Notes: generated by a model not told the origin, from the sequence alone. A stretch of 11,605 bases of DNA from an uncultured Oscillibacter sp. (GCA_905233795.1 CAJOFP010000008.1:1-11605), one strand, 5' to 3'. Counted from the stretch's first letter, positions 1 through 7,005 are shown. Program-made: numbers and translations.

Positions 1-1
1 G

Positions 2-172
2 ATTTCGTCTCTGGAACTGCGGCCCCGACGCTATGCCGCGAGGGATGAAATCTCGCTGTTATTGCCTTTGCGTCAAGCGCTGGGGATCGCGGGCGTACAG
101 GCGGAAATTTCTCTCGGCTATCTGGATACCGGGTCTTCAAGATTAAATATTCAATGGCTGGCGGGAAAATAA
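2..172 (+). CDS. C-terminal fragment, probable YycH-like WalK regulator
   Basis: The frame starting at base 2 is open from the window edge to a TAA at 170-172 and gives 56 residues, beginning ISSLELRPRRYAARDE and ending LNIQWLAGK. The start lies outside the window. Codon use resembles the neighbouring real genes. The reason to think of YycH is position: in Firmicutes yycH sits directly upstream of yycI, and the next gene is YycI-like. The phrase LGYLDTGSS also resembles the end of YycH proteins, which are extracytoplasmic and single-pass, and which modulate the WalK sensor kinase with YycI. This identification is inference from context. The fragment alone carries no diagnostic catalytic motif. 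Confidence 0.55.
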   Translation: MSSLELRPRRYAARDEISLLLPLRQALGIAGVQAEISLGYLDTGSSRLNIQWLAGK

Positions 173-197
173 AAAATTATAAAAATATAAAAAATTT

Positions 198-866
198 ATG
201 AAATTTATAAATTTCTGGGCGGTGGTTGCGACGGAGCGTTCCCGGCTGAAAATGATTTTAATTTTTATTCTGGCTTTAACGGATTTATTTCTCGCGGCGC
301 ATTGGATCGGCCTGCGCGCGCGGGAGCGGAACGCGCTCAGACGCGTGGAGGATCGTTTGACGGCTTTATATCGGGCGGACGGGATTTTATTATCCCGTTC
401 GGTCATCGCGCAAATTTCAAAAAACGCAAATCAGACGCCGTTATCCGGGATAAAATTATCACGGGACACGGAACAGGAAATCTCGGCGGCGGTGTTTTTT
501 CTGGGACGGGATACGGAATTGATACAGAGCGGCGATACGCGCGGTTATATCGCGTCTGACGGCGAAAGCGTGGCGCGGTTCTATCCCGGCGGGGGCTTTA
601 CGGTCACGGGATTAAATATTGAGAAAAACGCGGAGGCGATCTGCCGGGAATTTTGTCAGGCGCACGGATACGAGCCGCCGGATAAATTTGATCTGGATGA
701 CGGCGTTCTGCCCGCCACGGCGATTTATCAGGATTTGCCGGTTTATAACTGTCAATTATATTTTTCTTTCAAAGACGGCGTTTTAAGTGAAGTATTGGGG
801 ACTTTACTGCCCCGTATGGAAATCAATTCGGATTCGGGTTCGGCGGCGGGTTTGAGCGCGGCGTGA
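198..866 (+). CDS. yycI: YycI-like WalK regulatory protein, N-terminal part of an interrupted gene
   Basis: The reading frame encodes 222 residues. Residues about 18-38 (after ERSRLK) form one transmembrane helix with the pattern seen at the start of YycI proteins, followed by an extracytoplasmic domain. In the family, YycI pairs with YycH in the membrane and restrains or activates the WalK (YycG) kinase that controls wall metabolism. The frame ends at TGA 864-866 after GSAAGLSAA. The expected family C-terminus (PAWRIVTDAGDYYINRDTG) is encoded just downstream in the -1 frame up to 1009, so the gene is split. The start ATG follows an A/T-only leader without a Shine-Dalgarno site. Family assignment rests on the N-terminal helix, the displaced C-terminus and the preceding YycH-like gene. 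Confidence 0.7.
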   Translation: MKFINFWAVVATERSRLKMILIFILALTDLFLAAHWIGLRARERNALRRVEDRLTALYRADGILLSRSVIAQISKNANQTPLSGIKLSRDTEQEISAAVFFLGRDTELIQSGDTRGYIASDGESVARFYPGGGFTVTGLNIEKNAEAICREFCQAHGYEPPDKFDLDDGVLPATAIYQDLPVYNCQLYFSFKDGVLSEVLGTLLPRMEINSDSGSAAGLSAA

Positions 867-1009
867 AAAATATAACCGGCGTGGAGGCCCGCTGGAGCTA
901 TGAGAGCGACGGGACGGAGACGGCGGATTTAATTCCGGCGTGGCGGATTGTCACGGACGCGGGGGATTATTATATCAATCGGGACACAGGCCGGATTTCG
1001 AGCGGATAA
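863..1009 (+). pseudogene. yycI: Displaced C-terminal piece of the YycI-like gene (-1 frame)
   Basis: This 48-codon stretch reads (V/M)KNITGVEARWSYESDG and ends with PAWRIVTDAGDYYINRDTG plus a few residues and TAA 1007-1009. This is the C-terminal pattern expected for YycI-type extracytoplasmic domains. It is in the -1 frame relative to the N-terminal part, and the frame is closed by a TGA at 788-790. Compared with what I recall of the family, about 20-25 residues that should lie between LSAA and ITGVEA seem to be missing, which fits a small out-of-frame deletion. A GTG at 863-865 overlaps the upstream stop as GTGA, so translational re-initiation could in principle produce this piece separately. 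Sequencing or assembly error is the main alternative. Confidence 0.6.
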
Positions 1010-1019
1010 AAACGCGGCA

Positions 1020-1097
1020 TACGCTTGAACTACGCTTGAAAAGTGATGACAATTTGTCAATTTGCACGAAAATTCCGGTAACAAAGATGACAAATTG
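1020..1097. repeat. Operator-like repeats upstream of the murA leader promoter
   Basis: The 10-mer TACGCTTGAA occurs at 1020-1029 and again at 1031-1040, an 11-bp period. It is followed by the perfect 13-bp palindrome TGACAATTTGTCA at 1047-1059 and a related half TGACAAATTG at 1088-1097. Helically phased direct repeats plus a palindrome in non-coding DNA look like regulator binding sites. The palindrome lies about 80 bp upstream of the -35 element at 1138. No regulator can be named from the sequence. Confidence 0.35.
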
Positions 1098-1137
1098 AAA
1101 CAATTACGAATTTTTTTTAAATATTCGCCGGAAAGAT

Positions 1138-1166
1138 TTGCAATTTCGATTTTGTTGTGGTATGCT
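1138..1166 (+). promoter_or_regulatory. Promoter for the murA leader
   Basis: TTGCAA at 1138-1143 and TATGCT at 1161-1166 are separated by 17 bp, close to the housekeeping sigma consensus. Transcription would start near 1173 and reach murA after a leader of about 247 nt. No comparably good -35 is visible nearer to murA, where the DNA is A/T-only and matches -10 elements by chance. Confidence 0.55.
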
Positions 1167-1172
1167 GATTCC

Positions 1173-1419
1173 GCCATGTACAGAGAACAGAGAACAGGCG
1201 AACCGCGCACAGGCAAGGATAGGCGCTTTCCGGATGGGCTTTTTGTCATGAAAGCGCGTGCAATCAACGCGTCACGAGAGAGAAAAAGCGGACGCCCATG
1301 GTCGAACTGTGAACTGCCAGAGGCCATTTATGATATTATATAATATAAAATAATAAAAAATTATAATAAATAAATATTATATAATATTATATACTATAAT
1401 TGAAGAGAGGGTCAGAGTT
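1173..1419 (+). promoter_or_regulatory. Long, possibly structured 5' leader of murA
   Basis: The 1010-1419 interval has no convincing gene. Bases 1173 to about 1330 are mixed-composition, unlike the A/T-only spacers elsewhere. They contain a perfect 8-bp stem, GCGCTTTC at 1223-1230 with GAAAGCGC at 1250-1257. A possible closing helix pairs GCCATG (1173-1178) with CATGGT (1297-1302). From about 1330 to 1400 the sequence is nearly pure A/T. I could not match it to a riboswitch class from memory. The GCGCACAGGCAA segment recalls the start of a GEMM riboswitch, but the rest does not fit. It may be a leader RNA, a small RNA or simply unconserved sequence. Confidence 0.35.
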
Positions 1420-2712
1420 TTGACGAAATACATTATAGAGGGCGGACGGCCCCTGTTCGGAGAAGTGGAAATCAGCGGGGCCAAAAACGCGGCTGTCGCC
1501 ATTATTCCCGCCGCGCTGCTGACGCGCGGCGTGTGCCGCATTGAAAACGTACCCCAAATTTCAGATGTCACGCTCTTATTGCAAATCCTCGAACAATTAG
1601 GCGCGTCCATTCGGGTATTAAACCGGCATACGGTTGAAATCGACTGTACCCGTATCCGGTCCGCGAGGACGAATTATGACCTGTGCCAGAAAATCCGGGC
1701 GTCGTATTATTTAATCGGCGCGCTGCTGGGCCGATTCGGAGAAGCGGAAGTCGCCATGCCGGGCGGGTGCTGGTTCGGCGGCGTGCGGCCGATTGACCAG
1801 CATGTCAAGGGCTTTACGGCTTTGGGCGCGGGCGTGACTGTTGAAGGCGGCTTTATCCGCGCGAGAGCGTCGGGAGGCAGACTGAAAGGCGCGAATATTT
1901 ATTTCGATGTCGTATCCGTCGGCGCGACAATGAACGTCATGATGGCCGCCGTGACCGCCGAGGGCGTGACTGTAATCGAAAACGCGGCGAAAGAGCCGCA
2001 TATTGTCGATCTGGCGAATTTTTTAAATTCCATGGGCGCCAATATCCGGGGCGCGGGTACGGATACGATTAAGATTCAGGGCGTATCGCGTCTGACCGGC
2101 GGAACTTACGCGATTATCCCGGATCAGATCGAGGCCGGGACTTATATGGCCGCCGTCGCCGCCGCCGGGGGACAGGTATTGATTAAAAATATTATTCCCA
2201 AGCATATGGATTGCATCACGGCGAAATTGCGCGAAATGGGCGTGGAAGTGGACGAACACGAAGACACGCTTTTAGTCCGCCGGACGGGTTCTTTAAGAAA
2301 AACGAATGTAAAAACGCTTCCGTATCCGGGTTTCCCGACCGATATGCAGCCGCAGATCACAACGGTTCTGACGCTTGCGAAAGGGACTTCGCTTGTAACG
2401 GAGGGCGTCTGGAACGGGCGTTATCGCTATGTGGACGAATTAAACCGAATGGGCGCGTCGATCCAAGTGGAGGACAAGACCGCCGTGGTAGAGGGCGTGG
2501 AGCATTTGACGGGCGCGCCTATCAAGGCGTATGACTTGCGGGCGGGGGCCGCTATGGTGATCGCCGCGCTTGCCGCGTGGGGCGAAAGCGAGATTACAGG
2601 CGTGCAGTATATCGAACGCGGTTATGAGGCGATTGTGGATAAACTGCGCCGGATCGGGGCCGATATTCGCGCCGTATACGAGCCGGACGCCGTGATTGAA
2701 CGTATCGGATAA
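1420..2712 (+). CDS. murA: UDP-N-acetylglucosamine 1-carboxyvinyltransferase (MurA)
   Basis: MurA transfers enolpyruvate from PEP to UDP-GlcNAc, the first committed step of peptidoglycan synthesis in the cytoplasm. The 430-residue product has the two-lobed EPT fold signatures. These are K22-N23 in the substrate region, the PEP-loop Cys117 within MPGGCWFGGVRPIDQH, Asp308 in FPTDMQPQ and Arg374 in DLRAGAAMVIAAL. Retained Cys117 predicts fosfomycin sensitivity. Length is slightly above the usual 417-425. The start is TTG 1420, with a purine-rich GAGAGGG about 8 nt upstream. Firmicutes often carry two paralogues (MurA and MurZ), and the window cannot tell which this is. It lies between yycI and rlmH, genes that are usually close neighbours in the wal locus. 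Confidence 0.97.
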   Translation: MTKYIIEGGRPLFGEVEISGAKNAAVAIIPAALLTRGVCRIENVPQISDVTLLLQILEQLGASIRVLNRHTVEIDCTRIRSARTNYDLCQKIRASYYLIGALLGRFGEAEVAMPGGCWFGGVRPIDQHVKGFTALGAGVTVEGGFIRARASGGRLKGANIYFDVVSVGATMNVMMAAVTAEGVTVIENAAKEPHIVDLANFLNSMGANIRGAGTDTIKIQGVSRLTGGTYAIIPDQIEAGTYMAAVAAAGGQVLIKNIIPKHMDCITAKLREMGVEVDEHEDTLLVRRTGSLRKTNVKTLPYPGFPTDMQPQITTVLTLAKGTSLVTEGVWNGRYRYVDELNRMGASIQVEDKTAVVEGVEHLTGAPIKAYDLRAGAAMVIAALAAWGESEITGVQYIERGYEAIVDKLRRIGADIRAVYEPDAVIERIG

Positions 2713-2759
2713 AAAATATAAAAAATATAAAAAAATAATATTAAAAAATATAATAAATT
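2713..2759. other. 47-bp spacer made only of A and T
   Basis: Every base between the murA stop and the rlmH start is A or T, built of AAAAATATAA-like units. There is no terminator hairpin and no Shine-Dalgarno motif, so rlmH is probably co-transcribed with murA and translated from an unstructured A/U leader. Similar tracts flank most genes in this window. Confidence 0.8.
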
Positions 2760-3233
2760 ATGCGAAAAATTACGGTTTTGTGCGTGGGACGGCTGAAAGA
2801 GAAATTTTATATCGACGCGGCGGCGGAATATGTCAAACGCCTTTCGCGTTTCTGTGATTTGAAAATTTTAGAAATCCCGGAAAGCCGTCCGCCCGTTCAT
2901 CCGTCCCCCGCGCAAATCGAGACGGCGTTATTAAAAGAAAGCGTAATTTTAAAATCAAAATTCCCGGCGGACGCGTATATTATATCGCTTTGTATAGAAG
3001 GCAAAGCGTTGTCCAGCGTCGATTTCGCGGCGAAATTACTGGAGACTTCCGCACGGCCTTTATTATTCATCATCGGCGGCTCTTACGGACTGCATGAAAG
3101 CATAAAAAATTTGTCGGATTTAAAACTTTCCATGTCGGATATGACATTTCCCCATCATCTGGCCCGCGTCATGGCGCTTGAACAGATTTACCGGGCCTGT
3201 CAAATCAATTCCGGCGGCGAATATCATAAATAA
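2760..3233 (+). CDS. rlmH: 23S rRNA pseudouridine-1915 N3-methyltransferase (RlmH)
   Basis: RlmH is a SPOUT-class, SAM-dependent methyltransferase acting on 23S rRNA helix 69 of assembled ribosomes. The 157-residue length is typical of the family. The N-terminus MRKITVLCVGRLKEKFY, the glycine loop IIGGSYGLH near residues 104-111 and the C-terminal FPHHLARVMALEQIYRA plus the terminal YHK are all hallmark segments of the knotted SAM-binding site. The ATG at 2760 directly follows an A/T-only spacer with no Shine-Dalgarno site. The gene is commonly found downstream of the yyc/wal genes in Firmicutes, as here. Confidence 0.96.
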   Translation: MRKITVLCVGRLKEKFYIDAAAEYVKRLSRFCDLKILEIPESRPPVHPSPAQIETALLKESVILKSKFPADAYIISLCIEGKALSSVDFAAKLLETSARPLLFIIGGSYGLHESIKNLSDLKLSMSDMTFPHHLARVMALEQIYRACQINSGGEYHK

Positions 3234-3235
3234 AT

Positions 3236-3468
3236 AATTAATTAATTAAAAATATAATTATTTTTATAATTTATAATTTCACATATACGCGTCACAAGCG
3301 CGTAAAAATATAAAAAAATATAAATATAAAATTAAGATTTGATTTTATATTTATATATACTTAATATATTATTTAATTATTTAATATATTATTTTTAATA
3401 TATTTTTTCAGATTTCAATTTCCGCCGGGTGGGAGATCAAATAAAACCGGCGGGAATCGAATAGGGGA
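3236..3468. other. A/T-rich gene-free stretch with tandem repeats
   Basis: There is no open frame with coding character here. A small inverted repeat, TACGCG (3286-3291) and CGCGTA (3299-3304) with a 7-nt loop, lies 50 bp after rlmH but has no T-run, so it is a doubtful terminator. Bases 3361-3408 are a tandem A/T array in which TTAATATATTATTT at 3361-3374 is repeated at 3381-3394, followed by a partial third copy. Confidence 0.6.
3419..3456. repeat. Inverted repeat upstream of the 48-aa gene
   Basis: CCGCCGG at 3422-3428 pairs with CCGGCGG at 3447-3453. The stem extends by one G-T and two A-T pairs, giving about 10 bp around an 18-nt loop. It stands out as a GC island between A/T tracts. 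There is no T-run on the + strand side, so it is not a standard terminator for rlmH. It may be an mRNA leader hairpin for the following genes. Confidence 0.45.
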
Positions 3469-3612
3469 TTGCGATTGCAAGGCGAGGGAGAACGCCGTAA
3501 AATCCCAATTCCCCCGGTCTGCGCGGGAGAAAATTCACAGATTGCGCCCGGAAATCGAGTGAAGAACTATTCCGCGTATCCCGAACACATACAGAAAGGA
3601 GGGGCGGCGCAT

Positions 3613-3759
3613 ATGGAGCGATATAGCATTTTTAAGGCGTTTATCCGCTTCCTCCTGAATGATTTGCAAAAAGCGGCGAATGAACGCGATGAGGAAAAAC
3701 GAACCGCGAAACTGCAGGAAATCATTCGGAATTTAAATCTTGTTTTAGAGGACTCTTGA
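3613..3759 (+). CDS. Small helical protein of unknown function (48 aa)
   Basis: The product starts MERYSIFKAFIRFLLNDLQK and ends NLNLVLEDS. It is charged and amphipathic, with two likely helices (about 3-23 and 25-46) and no cysteines, signal peptide or hydrophobic membrane span. I chose ATG 3613 because a strong AAAGGAGG sits at about 3596-3603. The frame is open further upstream to 3469, but that part is low-complexity and lacks a ribosome site. The SGNH gene begins 52 bp downstream on the same strand with no terminator between, so the two are probably co-transcribed. I do not recognise the family. A regulatory or adaptor role is only a guess. Confidence 0.65.
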   Translation: MERYSIFKAFIRFLLNDLQKAANERDEEKRTAKLQEIIRNLNLVLEDS

Positions 3760-3811
3760 CTGTAAACCGGGCATTACAGCGGCATATCGGAACAGGCGGG
3801 AGGGATTCGGC

Positions 3812-5176
3812 ATGGAAAATCGGGATCGCCGTTTATTGTCTGACAGCGGCGGATTCCCGTTTGACAGGATTCCGCATCCGGGCGCGGGACGTGTCAAAAC
3901 GGCGATGATCGGCGCGACGTTTATCATGCTTGTTCTGATCGCCGCGCTTGCCTGTCGGATTTATATAAAAGACCGGGCATATAAGCAATGGGCGGAAGAG
4001 TATAATCAAAATCTGCGTATGGCCCGTCTGACGGAGACACGGGATTCAGACGGGGATTCGGCGCGGGAAAACAATCAAAATCTGACGCCGGATATGTCGG
4101 ACACGGATAGATTTATAAATTTACACGGATTTTATGAAAAATTATCAAACGGAGCCGACATAAAAATTTTAATCATCGGCAATGACACCGGCGCGGGAAT
4201 GGGCGCGAGTTCGCCCGACTCGGCTTGGATTGCGGTTTTTAATCGTATGCTATCGCAAAATTACGGGTCGGATATTGAGATTTTAAATATCTCTATGCCC
4301 GGAAATTCGCCTTACGCCGGTTTGGTTCGAAGCGCGGCGGCGCTGTCCGGGGATATGAACGGGGATAATTTAAATAATTTAAATTCGCCGTCGGAAGATA
4401 TAAACGCGCCGGATAATTTAAATAATTTAAATTATTCTGGCTATGATTTGGCGGTTTTGTGTTACGCCCCGGATGAAAATATGGATTTGTTTCCCGCCTG
4501 TTATGAGGCTTTAATTCGATTATTCCGGCGTCAGGCGCCTGAATGCGATTTATTGATTTTATTAGATACCGTCGGGCGTGAAAATAATAATAATTTAAAA
4601 ATTTTACGCGAAATCGCGGATGTTTACGGGATTCCCGCGGCGGATATGTGGGAACTGTTAAGCGGCGATGATTATATAGGCTATCAAAATCTGACGCTTC
4701 AGGACAGCGATTTTTATTTAAACGATTGGGGTCACGCGATTTACGCGAGAATCCTGCGCGATTTGATTCAAAAAACGCTTGAAAATCATAATCTTGATTA
4801 TAAAAATATAATTTCCCCCGTGACGCCGGGCGCGTCGGAATTTGAAAATATTATATATTACGGCGCGGACGCGTTCACGCGGGACGGGAGCGGTTTTGTA
4901 TTGGAATTAGACGCGCCGGTATCGGGGCGAGTCGGATTTTACGCGGTTCGCGTCCCCGGCTTGAACGGCTGGCAGGTCTACGGCGATGAAAATCTGATGG
5001 CGGGTCGTGAATTTTACTGGGAAAGCGAACCGGGAGAGCATATTTCTTTGCTTGAAAATGATCAGATTGTCACGGCGGAAAATAAAATAAGCGTATTATT
5101 TTATGATAATGATTTCAGTCCCGCCGCCGGAGATAATTTTCTTGGCGTATGCTTTACACGGGGGCCGGATTTGTGA
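3812..5176 (+). CDS. Membrane-anchored SGNH/GDSL-fold protein lacking the usual serine
   Basis: The 454-residue protein has a short cytoplasmic N-terminus, one membrane helix at about 28-51 and a long extracytoplasmic part. Residues about 115-325 follow the SGNH hydrolase layout: block I IIGNDTGAG (122-129), block II NISMPGNS (Gly164), a block III-like APDEN (Asn223) and block V LNDWGHAIYARIL (Asp305, His308). The expected block I GDS is GND, so the nucleophile position holds Asp125. Residues about 335-454 form a probable beta-rich domain I cannot assign. Residues 185-208 are Asn-rich and encoded by a 23-bp repeat. The ATG is preceded by GGGAGGG at 3798-3804. In this family active members deacylate or esterify envelope sugars; activity here is uncertain. 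Confidence 0.75.
   Translation: MENRDRRLLSDSGGFPFDRIPHPGAGRVKTAMIGATFIMLVLIAALACRIYIKDRAYKQWAEEYNQNLRMARLTETRDSDGDSARENNQNLTPDMSDTDRFINLHGFYEKLSNGADIKILIIGNDTGAGMGASSPDSAWIAVFNRMLSQNYGSDIEILNISMPGNSPYAGLVRSAAALSGDMNGDNLNNLNSPSEDINAPDNLNNLNYSGYDLAVLCYAPDENMDLFPACYEALIRLFRRQAPECDLLILLDTVGRENNNNLKILREIADVYGIPAADMWELLSGDDYIGYQNLTLQDSDFYLNDWGHAIYARILRDLIQKTLENHNLDYKNIISPVTPGASEFENIIYYGADAFTRDGSGFVLELDAPVSGRVGFYAVRVPGLNGWQVYGDENLMAGREFYWESEPGEHISLLENDQIVTAENKISVLFYDNDFSPAAGDNFLGVCFTRGPDL
4363..4433 (+). repeat. 23-bp direct repeat inside the SGNH gene
   Basis: The 23-bp sequence beginning GGATAATTTAAATAATTT occurs at 4363-4385 and exactly again at 4411-4433. The 48-bp offset equals 16 codons, so the frame is kept and the peptide DNLNNLN appears twice. 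The unit is A/T-rich like the intergenic spacers. Confidence 0.85.
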
Positions 5177-5182
5177 TATAAT
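5153..5182 (+). promoter_or_regulatory. Probable pgcA promoter overlapping the SGNH gene end
   Basis: TTTACA at 5153-5158 and a perfect TATAAT at 5177-5182 are 18 bp apart. The -35 lies in the last codons of the SGNH gene, and its TGA (5174-5176) abuts the -10. The remaining spacer to pgcA is A/T-rich. Confidence 0.55.
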
Positions 5183-5277
5183 ATAAAATAATATAATTAT
5201 TTTAATATTTTATAATAAATTTAATAAATTTATAATAAGAGTTTCAGAATAATAATTATATATTGGAGGATTCAGCG

Positions 5278-7005
5278 ATGGATTTCATGAAAGAGTACGA
5301 GAAGTGGCTGGCAAGCCCGGCGCTGTCGGCGGAGGAACACGCGGAACTGGAGGCCATTCGGAACGATCCGAAAGAAATTGAATCCAGATTCTATGGCCCG
5401 TTGGAGTTTGGCACCGCCGGACTGCGCGGAACCATGTACACCGGACTGCATAACATGAACGTCCATGTCGTCCGCTGGGCTACGCAGGGTTTCGCGGATA
5501 TTATCGTGAAAGAGGGCGAAGAGGGCAAACGCCGGGGCGTGGCGATCTGTATGGACTGCCGCAATCACTCGATGGAATACGCGATTGCCGCGGCTGAAGT
5601 ATGCGCCGCCAACGGCATTCATGTGCGCCTGTTCGAGTCTCTGCGTCCCACGCCGGAATTAAGTTTCGCCGTCCGGGAATATCACTGTCAGGCGGGCATT
5701 AATATCACGGCGAGCCATAACCCGAAAGAATACAACGGCTATAAAGTCTATTGGCAAGACGGCGCGCAGCTTCCCCCGGTTCACGCCGACGCGATTTCGT
5801 CGCGGCTGGAAGAAATTGATATTTTCAATGATATTAAAACCATGCCGTATTATGAAGCCGTCCGCGCCGGATTGATTGATCGTCTGGGCGTGGAAACGGA
5901 CGAAAAATTCCTGAAAAACGTCATGGATCAGGTCAATGATTATAATACCGTCAAGAAAGTCGCGGAGAAATTCAAAGTCGTTTATACGCCGTTCCACGGG
6001 ACGGGGCATAAATTAATCCCGGAGGCTTTATATCGTCTGGGCATTAAAAATTTATTCTGCGAACCGGAACAGATGAAAATCGACGGCAATTTCCCGACGG
6101 TCAAATCGCCCAACCCGGAAAATCCGGAGGGATTCGCGCTTGCCGTCGAACTGGCTAAAAAAGAGGGCGCCGATTTTATTATCGGGTCCGACCCGGACGC
6201 GGATCGGCTGGGCTTAATGGTCAAGACGAAATCCGGCGATTTTCAGGTTTTAAGCGGCAATCAGATCGGCGTTTTATTGCTGGATTATATGATCGGCGCT
6301 TTGAATCGTTCCGGGAAAATGCCGAAAAATCCCGTCGCGCTGAAAAGCATCGTTTCCACGGAAATGGCGCGGAAAGTCGCGGAAGTCAACGGCTTACAGT
6401 GCTTTGACACGTTCACGGGCTTCAAATTCTTGGCCGAGAAAAAAGACAAACTTGAAAAGACCGGCGAAGGCAATGTGATCATGTCGTTTGAGGAAAGCAA
6501 CGGCTATATGATCGGCGGATACTGCCGCGATAAAGATTCTATCGGCGCGGCGATGATGGTCGCCGAGATGGCGGCTTGGTTCTATGATCAGGGCAAGACG
6601 CTGGCCGACGCGATGGACGAGTTATACGCCAAATACGGCTATTTCTCCGAGCATACTTATAATTTAGTCATGCCCGGATTGGACGGCCTGAAAGACATGG
6701 CGGAATTAATGCGTAAATTGCGCGAGGAACCCCCGGCTGAGATTTCCGGCGTAACAGTCGTCACGCGCAAAGATTATAAAGACGGTTCTCAGGTCAATAC
6801 CGCCACGGGCGAGAAATCCGGTATGGAACTGTCCGGCTCGAATGTTCTGCGCTTTGAGATGGCCGACGGAACGTCCGTGATTGTCCGTCCCTCCGGCACG
6901 GAACCCAAAATCAAAGTCTATGTTTTGGCGCAGGGCAAGGACGCCGCCGAGGCGAAAGCCAATAACGAACGCTATGGAAAATGGGTCGCGGGTCTCCAGA
7001 AATAA
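5278..7005 (+). CDS. pgcA: Alpha-phosphoglucomutase (PgcA-type phosphohexomutase)
   Basis: The enzyme interconverts glucose-6-phosphate and glucose-1-phosphate (or mannose phosphates), supplying UDP-glucose for envelope polymers and glycolipids. The 575-residue product shows all four family loops in order. These are the phosphoserine loop TASHNPKEYNGYK (Ser146), the metal loop GSDPDADRLG (Asp305, 307, 309), the sugar loop FEESNGY (404-410) and the phosphate loop RPSGTEPK (537-544). The N-terminal FGTAGLRG is also typical. Length matches B. subtilis PgcA (about 580). ATG 5278 is chosen because GGAGG at 5265-5269 is correctly spaced before it. A TTG at 5263 overlaps that site and is unlikely. 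It works downstream of the glucokinase encoded at 10057-11013. Confidence 0.96.
   Translation: MDFMKEYEKWLASPALSAEEHAELEAIRNDPKEIESRFYGPLEFGTAGLRGTMYTGLHNMNVHVVRWATQGFADIIVKEGEEGKRRGVAICMDCRNHSMEYAIAAAEVCAANGIHVRLFESLRPTPELSFAVREYHCQAGINITASHNPKEYNGYKVYWQDGAQLPPVHADAISSRLEEIDIFNDIKTMPYYEAVRAGLIDRLGVETDEKFLKNVMDQVNDYNTVKKVAEKFKVVYTPFHGTGHKLIPEALYRLGIKNLFCEPEQMKIDGNFPTVKSPNPENPEGFALAVELAKKEGADFIIGSDPDADRLGLMVKTKSGDFQVLSGNQIGVLLLDYMIGALNRSGKMPKNPVALKSIVSTEMARKVAEVNGLQCFDTFTGFKFLAEKKDKLEKTGEGNVIMSFEESNGYMIGGYCRDKDSIGAAMMVAEMAAWFYDQGKTLADAMDELYAKYGYFSEHTYNLVMPGLDGLKDMAELMRKLREEPPAEISGVTVVTRKDYKDGSQVNTATGEKSGMELSGSNVLRFEMADGTSVIVRPSGTEPKIKVYVLAQGKDAAEAKANNERYGKWVAGLQK

Noticed and set aside
1074..1100. 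WalR box near the murA leader promoter
   Set aside because: The TGT-containing half-sites are 9-10 bp apart and do not match TGTWAH well.
1195..1300. c-di-GMP (GEMM) riboswitch, suggested by GCGCACAGGCAA
   Set aside because: The rest of the conserved core (the GGNCGCAAAGCC side and tetraloop receptor layout) is not found.
1062..1343. 93-residue + strand open frame and the overlapping 132-residue - strand frame in the gap before murA
   Set aside because: There is no ribosome site, family resemblance or coherent codon use. The region reads better as promoter plus leader.
3469..3612. N-terminal extension of the 48-aa gene
   Set aside because: The strong AAAGGAGG at 3596-3603 points to ATG 3613, and the extension is low-complexity and lacks its own ribosome site.
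5263..5277. TTG start for pgcA five codons upstream
   Set aside because: It overlaps the GGAGG that serves ATG 5278.
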